Source: Longimicrobium sp. (GTDB lineage Bacteria; Gemmatimonadota; Gemmatimonadetes; Longimicrobiales; Longimicrobiaceae). Taken from it: a DNA stretch of 64,000 bases. Positions 9,221-17,655 of the stretch are shown one piece after another (the first letter of the stretch is position 1; each line of letters starts with the position of its first letter). Made by a program: the position numbers and the translations under genes. Under the pieces are notes generated by a model. That model did not search any database. It was not told the DNA's origin and saw nothing but the letters and a program-made list of their open reading frames with translations. The stretch is from positions 62,001 to 126,000 of the forward strand of contig NZ_DATIND010000046.1 in NCBI RefSeq assembly GCF_035474595.1, given 5' to 3'.

Positions 9221-9973
9221 CTACATCACCTCGCCGCCTGCGACGGCGATGGACTGGCCGGTGATCGCGGCCGCCGCGGGCGAGCAGAGCCACGTCACGG
9301 TGGCGGCGACTTCGTCGGGGGTGATCAGGCGGCCGAGCGGGTTGATGCGCGTGAGCATCGACCGCGCCTCGTCCGGCGACTTCCCCAGCGCGGTGACCAG
9401 GCCGTCGACGGCGCGCTGCGCCATCTCGGTGTCGGTGTAGCCGGGGCAGACGGCGTTCACGGTGATGCCGGACTTCGCCGTCTCAAGCGCCAGCGCGCGC
9501 GTCAGGCCAATGACGCCGTGCTTGGCGGCGCAGTACGCGGCGGTCTTCGGATAACCGCGCAGCCCCGCCGTGGACGCGATGTTCACGATGCAGCCGGATT
9601 TCGCGGCGAGCATGGCCGGGAGCACCTGGCGGGTACAGAGATACGTGCCGGTCAGGTTCACCGCCAGCATCCGCTCCCACAGCTCGCGCGAGGTCTCCGC
9701 GAAGGCGGCGCTCTCCGCCTGGCCCGCGTTGTTGACGAGCACCTGCGCGTCGCCCAGCATCTCCCGCGAGGCGGCGAAGGCGCGCTCCACGGCCTCCTCG
9801 TCGCCCACGTCGCAGGCGAACGTCTCCACGTCCACGCCGAAGCGCGCCTCGAGCACGGCGGCGTGGGATTCCAGCCGCGGCTCGTCACGGCCCAGCAGCG
9901 ACAGCGACGCGCCAAGCGCCGCCAGCGCCTCGGCCACCGCGCCGCCGATGCCGTGCCCGCCGCCGGTGATCAC
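9221..9973 (-). CDS. SDR family NAD(P)-dependent oxidoreductase (3-hydroxyacyl-CoA dehydrogenase-like)
   Basis: Classical short-chain dehydrogenase of about 250 residues: TGGGHGIG cofactor loop, VNNAGQ, catalytic YCAAKHG, and the PGYTDTEMAQ segment after the active site. The family usually begins about 10 residues before the glycine motif. Here the only standard start (GTG at 9973) lies directly on that motif, while in-frame codons upstream still encode a family-like FLAGRHAV stretch without ATG, GTG or TTG. A rare start (CTG at 10009 or ATC at 10006) is possible. By context it probably oxidises a hydroxyacyl-CoA or cyclic alcohol intermediate of the aryl-CoA pathway. Confidence 0.85.
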   Translation of the reverse strand: MITGGGHGIGGAVAEALAALGASLSLLGRDEPRLESHAAVLEARFGVDVETFACDVGDEEAVERAFAASREMLGDAQVLVNNAGQAESAAFAETSRELWERMLAVNLTGTYLCTRQVLPAMLAAKSGCIVNIASTAGLRGYPKTAAYCAAKHGVIGLTRALALETAKSGITVNAVCPGYTDTEMAQRAVDGLVTALGKSPDEARSMLTRINPLGRLITPDEVAATVTWLCSPAAAAITGQSIAVAGGEVM

Positions 9974-10029
9974 GGCGTGCCGGCCGGCGAGAAATTGGGG
10001 ATCGATCAGATCAGCCTCGTGTGAAAGAG

Positions 10030-10117
10030 GCGAGGCATGCCTCGCGCCCTGCGGTGCTGTTGAAGCCTCGCGCGGTTTGCGAGGCTTTCCGTAGTTGTTG
10101 CCGCGGCTTCAGCCGCC
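10030..10117. repeat. class B two-hairpin repeat with adjacent palindrome
   Basis: A GCGAGGCATGCCTCGC palindrome (10030-10045) is followed by a class B element at 10064-10117: hairpin 1 with arms AGCCTCGC/GCGAGGCT, spacer TTCCGTAGTTGTTGCC, and hairpin 2 GCGGCTTCAGCCGC. It lies between the SDR gene and the oxygenase-reductase gene. Confidence 0.8.
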
Positions 10118-10136
10118 TTTCGCACGAGGCTCGGCC

Positions 10137-12476
<2,340 letters not shown>

Positions 12477-12588
12477 GCGCCGCCCCTCCGTCAAGGTGTG
12501 CGATGGTGGTGTGGATCAGGGCGTGGAGTGTAGCGAGCCGGGCAGGCGGCGGGAAGGGGAGGGGGACGATGCGGATTCCGCGGGGAGG

Positions 12589-12881
12589 CTACAGCCGCTT
12601 CTTCCAGTCCATGGGATCGCGGCGGTCGTGAAAGACCGAGACGATCACCACCGCGTCGTCGAGCACGAGATAAAGGATGCTGTAGGGCCAGCCGTCGAGA
12701 ACGAAGTGACGCACGTCGCCCGCGAACACAGCGTACTGCGGAGGATGCAGGCGCACCTCCTCGGCGGCTGCCTTCACCGCCGGAAAGCGCGCGCGACGCC
12801 CGGCCGCTGCGCTCGGTACCACGCGGCGGCATCCCGGATGTCCTCTTCGGCTTCAGGAAAGAATACGACGGCGCGGCTCAA
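12589..12881 (-). pseudogene. RelE/ParE-type toxin, broken by a frameshift
   Basis: From the TTG at 12881 the frame encodes a normal ParE N-terminus (FFPEAEEDIRDAAAWYRAQR, then PGVARAF) and hits a stop. The rest of the toxin (AVKAAAEEVRLHPP, FVLDGWPYSILYLV, VSVFHDRRDP) continues in the next frame down to 12589. One missing base near 12790 (for example CTG reduced to CG) would explain the break. The TTG overlaps the antitoxin's TGA as TTGA, a typical coupled arrangement. A sequencing error is the main alternative to a real mutation. Confidence 0.8.
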
Positions 12882-13102
12882 CCGAAGTCGCGCTCCAGGC
12901 GGGCGAAGACGTCTTCGGCGGGAATCACGCGAGACGGGTCACGGCGGAACGCCTCGATGCGGCGCTCGATCTCGCTCATCTGCGCGGGCGTCGGCGGCAG
13001 CGGTTCCGTGTCGGCCGCGATGCTGCTCCAGATCTTCTCGAGGAGCTGGATGCGCTCATCCACGCTGAGCCGGCGGATCTCGGCGATATCGATCGTGCTC
13101 AT
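12878..13102 (-). CDS. addiction-module antitoxin (Unstab_antitox family)
   Basis: A 74-residue protein with the family pattern LSVDERIQLLEKIWSSIAA and the C-terminal VIPAEDVFARLERDFG. It precedes and overlaps the broken ParE-like toxin gene by 4 bases, as expected for an operon in which the antitoxin is translated first. Upstream 13103-13122 is AT-rich with no clear ribosome-binding site, so translation may start on a very short leader. Its C-terminal signature closely matches the antitoxin domain fused to the Y1 transposase at 16709. Confidence 0.88.
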   Translation of the reverse strand: MSTIDIAEIRRLSVDERIQLLEKIWSSIAADTEPLPPTPAQMSEIERRIEAFRRDPSRVIPAEDVFARLERDFG

Positions 13103-13119
13103 GTCTGTAATTTATCGCT

Positions 13120-13233
13120 CTACTGCTTTCTGTTCAACAGTTTGAACGAGACCGCAGGCGCGATCGGCGGCGACGAAGCCGACTCCGGCACGAGCAGGTG
13201 TGGAAGGTTTTCGTCCAGCAGTACGCGCTTCAC
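13120..13233 (-). pseudogene. remnant of a DUF5615 (PIN-like, VapC-type) toxin gene
   Basis: A GTG at 13233 overlaps the stop of the DUF433 antitoxin gene as GTGA. The first dozen residues, KRVLLDENLPH, are the typical start of DUF5615 PIN-like toxins with the first acidic metal ligand. After about residue 15 the sequence (VPESASSPPIAPAV) departs from the family and stops after 37 residues, so nearly all of the nuclease domain has been lost. A very small independent gene is the alternative. Confidence 0.65.
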
Positions 13234-13457
13234 GCGGCGCGCTCTACCATTGCCTGGGTGGCTTGCTGGAGGAAGTCCATCACCTGCGCGCGCTCGACCG
13301 TGGGGAAATGCTCCAGGAACTCATCCAGCGTACGCCCCGAACGCATGGTGTCGATCAGCGCCTGCACCGGCACCCGGGTGCCGACGAAGACCGGCTCGCC
13401 ACCCATGATCTCCGGATCGCGGTGAACCACGCTTTCGCCCAGAGCCACGTTCGCCAT
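13230..13457 (-). CDS. DUF433 domain antitoxin
   Basis: A 75-residue DUF433 protein with a winged-helix-like core: HRDPEIMGGEPVFVGTRVPVQALIDTMRSG, then LDEFLEHFPTVERAQVMDFLQ. In this family IxGxPVFxGTRVPV is diagnostic. DUF433 genes normally form pairs with DUF5615 PIN-like toxin genes; here the downstream partner is reduced to a remnant. The locus abuts a second toxin-antitoxin locus at 12589-13102. Confidence 0.9.
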   Translation of the reverse strand: MANVALGESVVHRDPEIMGGEPVFVGTRVPVQALIDTMRSGRTLDEFLEHFPTVERAQVMDFLQQATQAMVERAA

Positions 13458-13566
13458 CCGACGTTCCTTGATTCATCTTTCGACGCGCGACGATGCCGTG
13501 CCTCCATCAACGCTATGTACAACTCCGGCGAAGATCAACCCGCAACGTCTCGGCACGGTCCGTCCA

Positions 13567-14130
13567 TCACCGCGTGTTGCACGCGTACGCCAGCACCCGG
13601 CAGCGGCGACCCTGCGCGCTGCATTCGCTCAGCGCGCGGGCCTCGGCGGCTTCGCGGGTGACGTCGGTGCCCCAGCCGTAGGCGGAGCCGTTGGTGGCGT
13701 ACGCGCCGCACGCGGGGCCCACGATGCGCACCACCACGCGGCACCCCGCGCCGGGGCACTCGCTGCGGGCGCGCGCGTCGGCCTCGGCCTGCGTGCGATG
13801 GTCCCAGCTCACGCCCCATGCCAGGCTGGCGTTCACCGCGATCGCGCCGAACTCGCCCACCGGCACGGCGGCGGTGCTTCCGGAGCAGGTCAGCGCGCCG
13901 CTCGCCCGCAGCCGCTCGTGCGCCGAGGCCACCCGCGCACGGATCTCCGCCTCGTTCGCGCGGCCCGCGAGCCCCGTGCGGATCTCTGCCGCCACGACGT
14001 CCAGGATGCGCTGGTCGCGCGCGGGGTCGCATTGCGCGCCGGTATGCTCGGGCGCGCGGCCGGCCGGGCGCGCCGCAACGAGGGCGGCCGCCACGATCGC
14101 GACGGCGGGAAGGGTGAAGATGGAACGCAA
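13567..14130 (-). CDS. secreted DUF4189 domain protein
   Basis: A 187-residue protein with an N-terminal signal segment (LPAVAIVAAALVAARPAG) and a C-terminal DUF4189 domain: FGAIAVNASLAWGVSWDHRTQAEADARA, CRVVVRIVGPACGAYA, and a second half with GWGTDVTREAAEARALSEC. Paired cysteines suggest disulfides and an extracytoplasmic location. The start is TTG at 14130, preceded by GGAG 9 bases upstream; a longer frame from 14229 lacks a ribosome-binding site and spoils the signal peptide. Function is unknown in the family. Confidence 0.85.
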   Translation of the reverse strand: MRSIFTLPAVAIVAAALVAARPAGRAPEHTGAQCDPARDQRILDVVAAEIRTGLAGRANEAEIRARVASAHERLRASGALTCSGSTAAVPVGEFGAIAVNASLAWGVSWDHRTQAEADARARSECPGAGCRVVVRIVGPACGAYATNGSAYGWGTDVTREAAEARALSECSAQGRRCRVLAYACNTR

Positions 14131-14241
14131 CGTACCGTTCTCCGGGAAGATGTGGATCAGGATGTGAGGCGGTCGCACGGCGGACGGTCGAGTCCGATGA
14201 CAGGATCGCCTCTCCGCCGCGCCTGTCAAGCACCGATCCGA

Positions 14242-14297
14242 TGTCCGCGAAGGCGGACTGCGTGCCGTTGTAGCCGCGAGTTCACTCGCATTTTCGC
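14242..14297. repeat. class A two-hairpin repeat, inverse copy
   Basis: Hairpin 1 at 14242-14259, spacer GCGTGCCGTTGTAGCC, and hairpin GCGAGTTCACTCGC followed by ATTTT. In this reading direction the second hairpin plus T-run looks like an intrinsic terminator. It lies in the 371-base region between the DUF4189 and M13 genes; the rest of that region shows no gene. Confidence 0.85.
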
Positions 14298-14501
14298 GCA
14301 GAGAATTCTTCCGCCTATTTCTTCACCGCCCCACCCGGACCCTGGAACTGCTGGCGAAACTGATCCCGCCCCCGTGCGTCCGGCCGTCTGTTGTTTGCAC
14401 TTCATCCCACGAGCATTGCGCGGCGGGAAGCGGCGACGTAGATGAATCGCGCGGGCGCGCCACCTGCCGCCCGGGCATCCACCCGCTCCCCACCAGACCC
14501 G

Positions 14502-16526
14502 ATGCAAACGCGCGTTCTTCTCCTCGTCGCCCCCGCCGTGCTCGCGGCGGGGACGGCGGCGGCGCAGGGCCCGGTCGTTCCGGCGCTCGACCGGGCCAAC
14601 CTCGACACCACCTGCGCGCCCTGCAAGAACTTCTACCGCTACGCCAACGGCGGATGGATCGCCCGCAACCCCATCCCCGCGGCGTACTCGTCGTGGAGCG
14701 GCTTCAACGAGCTGCGCGACCGCAACGAGGAGGTGCTGCGCGGCGTGGTCGAGGCGGCCGCGCGGGAGGCCGGCACCACGCGCGACCCCAACACGCGCCG
14801 CGTGGGGAACTTCTACGCCACCTGCATGGACTCGTCGCGCGCCGAGGCGGCGGGGATCGGCCCCATCGCCGCCGACCTGCGGCGCCAGGGCGCCATCTCG
14901 ACGCGACAGCAGCTGGTGGACGAGGTGGTGCTGCAGCACACGCGGGGGACGGGCGTGGTCTTCCGCTTCGGCGGCGACCAGGACCCCCGGAACAGCGCGC
15001 GGGTGATCGCCAACCTGGCGCAGGGCGGGCTGGGGCTGCCGGACCGCGACTACTACCTGCGCGACGACTCGGCCAGCCGGAAGACGCGCGCCGACTACCT
15101 GGACAACGTCACCGAGATGTTCGTGCTGGCCGGCGAGACGCGGGCCGCCGCGCGCGCCGACGCGGACCGCATCATGGCGCTGGAGACGGCGCTGGCGCGC
15201 GCGTCGATGACGCGGGTGCAGCAGCGCGACCCCAACGCGCAGTACCACTGGGTCGCCGTGGCCGAGGCCGACCGGCTGGCGCCGGGCTTCTCGTGGAGCG
15301 GCTTCCTGCGCCGCGTGAACGTGCGCGCCGACAGCGTGAACGTGGCGCAGCCGGACTTCTTCAGGGCGGCCGCGCACGAGCTGGCCACGCGCCCGCTGGC
15401 CGACTGGCGCGCCTACCTGCGCTACCGCACCCTCAGCCGCGCCGCCGACTGGCTCTCGTCGCCCTTCGTGCGCCAGAGCTTCCGCTACACGCAGGCGCTC
15501 ACCGGCGCCCGCGAGCAGCAGCCGCGCTGGAAGCGCTGCCTGCGCCTGACCGACAACGCGCTGGGCGACGCGCTGGGCGCCGAGTACGTGCGCGTGGCGT
15601 TCACCCCCGAAGCCAAGGCCGCCATGCAGCGGATGGTGGGGAACCTGCGCGCCGCGTTCGCCGACCGCATCCGCGCCAGCACCTGGATGGGCCCGGCCAC
15701 GCAGCGGCAGGCGCTGGAGAAGCTGGGCGCGTTCGGCACCAAGATCGGCTACCCCGACGTGTGGAAGGACTACACCGGGCTGGAGATCGGCACCGCGGGC
15801 CACATCGCCAACCTGCGCGCGCTCGGCGAGTTCGAGGCGCGCCGCGACCGCGGCAAGATCGGCGGGCCGGTGGACCGCACCGAGTGGTTCATGACGGTGC
15901 CCACGGTGAACGCGTACTACTCGCCCAACCTGAACGAGGTGGTGTTCCCCGCCGGGCGGCTGCAGCCGCCGTTCTTCCACGTCTCGTACGACGTGGCGGC
16001 CAACTACGGCGGCATCGGCGGAACCATCGGGCACGAGATGACGCACGGGTTCGACGACCAGGGGCGCCAGTACGACGCGCGCGGCAACCTGCGCGACTGG
16101 TGGACGCCCGAGGACGCGCGCGGCTTCGAGCAGCGCGCGGCGGTGGTGGACCGGCAGTACAGCGCCTACACGGTGCTGGACTCGCTGCACGTGAACGGCA
16201 AGCTGACCATGGGCGAGAACATCGCCGACATCGGCGGGCTGTCGGTGGCGTTCCAGGCCATGCAGCGCGAGCTGGCGGGGCAGCCGCGCGCGCTGATCGA
16301 CGGGTTCACGCCGGAGCAGCGCTTCTTCCTGGCCTACGCGCAGGCGCGCCGCGCCACGTTCCGCGACCAGCAGCTGCGCCTGATGGTGCAGACCGACCCG
16401 CACTCGCCCAACGAGTTCCGGGTGAACGGCCCGCTCTCGAACATGCCCGAGTTCGCCGCCGCATTCGGCTGCAAGGCCGGCGACCCCATGGTCCGCTCCG
16501 ACGCCGACCGCGTGAACATCTGGTAG
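14502..16526 (+). CDS. M13 family (neprilysin-like) zinc metallopeptidase, secreted
   Basis: A 674-residue M13 endopeptidase. A signal peptide (MQTRVLLLVAPAVLAAGTAAAQ) is followed by the N-terminal domain with DTTCAPCKNFYRYANGGW. The catalytic domain holds NAYYSPNLNEVVFPAG, the zinc motif HEMTH (His511, Glu512, His515), FDDQGRQYD, and the third ligand Glu in GENIADIGG. The C-terminal motif RVNGPLSNMPEFAAAFGC is complete. Length and motifs are typical of bacterial PepO-like enzymes. The ATG at 14502 is chosen because it starts the signal peptide; an in-frame ATG 60 bases upstream adds non-signal residues. Confidence 0.93.
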   Translation: MQTRVLLLVAPAVLAAGTAAAQGPVVPALDRANLDTTCAPCKNFYRYANGGWIARNPIPAAYSSWSGFNELRDRNEEVLRGVVEAAAREAGTTRDPNTRRVGNFYATCMDSSRAEAAGIGPIAADLRRQGAISTRQQLVDEVVLQHTRGTGVVFRFGGDQDPRNSARVIANLAQGGLGLPDRDYYLRDDSASRKTRADYLDNVTEMFVLAGETRAAARADADRIMALETALARASMTRVQQRDPNAQYHWVAVAEADRLAPGFSWSGFLRRVNVRADSVNVAQPDFFRAAAHELATRPLADWRAYLRYRTLSRAADWLSSPFVRQSFRYTQALTGAREQQPRWKRCLRLTDNALGDALGAEYVRVAFTPEAKAAMQRMVGNLRAAFADRIRASTWMGPATQRQALEKLGAFGTKIGYPDVWKDYTGLEIGTAGHIANLRALGEFEARRDRGKIGGPVDRTEWFMTVPTVNAYYSPNLNEVVFPAGRLQPPFFHVSYDVAANYGGIGGTIGHEMTHGFDDQGRQYDARGNLRDWWTPEDARGFEQRAAVVDRQYSAYTVLDSLHVNGKLTMGENIADIGGLSVAFQAMQRELAGQPRALIDGFTPEQRFFLAYAQARRATFRDQQLRLMVQTDPHSPNEFRVNGPLSNMPEFAAAFGCKAGDPMVRSDADRVNIW

Positions 16527-16613
16527 TTGCCGAGGCGGCGGTATCCGCCCGATTCACGCACGGCCGCGGGGATCACGCCCTGCGGCCGTGCGTGTGTCTG
16601 GCATCTGGTGCGT

Positions 16614-16669
16614 ACGAAAATGCCACTGAAGTGGCGGCTACAACGGCACGCAGTCCGCCTGCGCGGACT
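16614..16669. repeat. class A two-hairpin repeat, left flank of the Y1-antitoxin gene
   Basis: Hairpins GCCACTGAAGTGGC and AGTCCGCCTGCGCGGACT with the usual spacer. Read on the minus strand, the element ends in a hairpin followed by ATTTT, so it could also terminate transcripts of the neighbouring transposase-antitoxin gene (stop at 16709). Confidence 0.85.
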
Positions 16670-16708
16670 TCCCGGGCCGCAGCATCGGCGCGATCGGACG
16701 GGTCGGTG

Positions 16709-17404
16709 TCACCCGAACTTTTCGTGGAGGCGTCGAAGCGCGTCCTCCGCCGGGATGGCGCTGGACGGATCACGCTCGTGTGCGGCGATGCGGCCTTGTA
16801 GCTCGGATCGCTGATCGTCCGTCAGGCGCGGAGCCGGGTTCTCGGCGGCGATGCTCTCCCAGATCGCGGTGACGAGCGAGATGCGGCGGTCCACGTCGAG
16901 CGCGAGGATCGCGTCCATGTCGATGCGGCGCGACGTCGTCCGGACCCTTGGTGCCTCCACCGTCCGCCGGACGCGCGGCCTGGGATCCCGGTGGTGGAAG
17001 ATGCGCTCGAGCGTTTCGATGGCGGTGCCGCCGAGGTGGTGCTCCTCCTGGCGGAGGATGTAGTCGCGGACGTGCGGGGCCTGCTGTTTGGAGATCGTGA
17101 ACGCGCCGTAGTAGCCCTGCCACTTGAAGAACCCGCCGGGATCGAGCACCTGCGTGACGAGGTGCGACGACGCGCCTTTCGCGTGCTGCACCACCTCGGA
17201 GACGCGCGCCATCGGGTGGAAGCGCACGAGCACGTGCACGTGATCGTCCATCCCGCCGATGGCGAGCGGCTGGCACCGGTGCTTCGTCACCTGCTTGTGG
17301 ATGCATCCGTAGATCGCCTGCCGCAGGTCGGGGCGGATGAGCGGCATCCGGTCCCAGGTGGCCCAGACGAGATGCAGGTACAACTGCGTGAACGGCTCGC
17401 GCAT
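16709..17404 (-). CDS. Y1 (REP-associated/IS200-type) transposase fused to an addiction-module antitoxin domain
   Basis: A 231-residue fusion. Residues 1-133 are a TnpA-like Y1 domain: LHLVWATWDRMPLI, the HUH motif HVH at 55-57 (DDHVHVLV), KWQGYYGAFTIS, and the candidate nucleophile Tyr115 in RDYILRQEEHH. Such enzymes cut and join single-stranded DNA at hairpins. After an Arg-rich linker (134-160), residues 163-231 are a complete Unstab_antitox domain with SLVTAIWESIAAEN and AIPAEDALRRLHEKFG. The start at 17404 has GGAGG just upstream. The frame is continuous; an internal ATG at 16918 could also give free antitoxin. No toxin gene is next to it. Inverted class A repeats flank the gene at 16614 and 17534. 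Confidence 0.9.
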   Translation of the reverse strand: MREPFTQLYLHLVWATWDRMPLIRPDLRQAIYGCIHKQVTKHRCQPLAIGGMDDHVHVLVRFHPMARVSEVVQHAKGASSHLVTQVLDPGGFFKWQGYYGAFTISKQQAPHVRDYILRQEEHHLGGTAIETLERIFHHRDPRPRVRRTVEAPRVRTTSRRIDMDAILALDVDRRISLVTAIWESIAAENPAPRLTDDQRSELQGRIAAHERDPSSAIPAEDALRRLHEKFG

Positions 17405-17533
17405 CGGACCTCCGGAATGTGATGGGGACGATATTGATCGCCCAAATATCACACTCCCGCCGCCGCTCCGCGCCCGGCCCAGATGACCGCCCCCGCCGCG
17501 CCACCGCTGGCACAAAAGACGACCCGCAGTTGA

Positions 17534-17597
17534 AGTCCGCGAAGGCGGCGCGAAGGCGGACTGCGTGCCGTTGTAGCCGCCACTTCAGTGGCATTTT
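17534..17597. repeat. class A two-hairpin repeat, right flank of the Y1-antitoxin gene
   Basis: Inverse orientation to the copy at 16614. Hairpin 1 contains a duplicated arm (GCGAAGGCGG repeated), then spacer GCGTGCCGTTGTAGCC and hairpin GCCACTTCAGTGGC followed by ATTTT. Hairpin 2 here has the same arm sequence as the left-flank copy, unlike most other copies. Confidence 0.85.
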
Positions 17598-17655
17598 CCC
17601 CATCTGGATACACATCCGTCACGCTCGTCCACCGCACCCATTCAGCCGCCGCTCG

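Noticed and set aside
14226-16403. A 725-codon minus-strand frame opposite the M13 peptidase
   Set aside because: The plus-strand frame has a signal peptide and full zinc-protease motifs; the minus frame is His/Arg/Gly-rich shadow.
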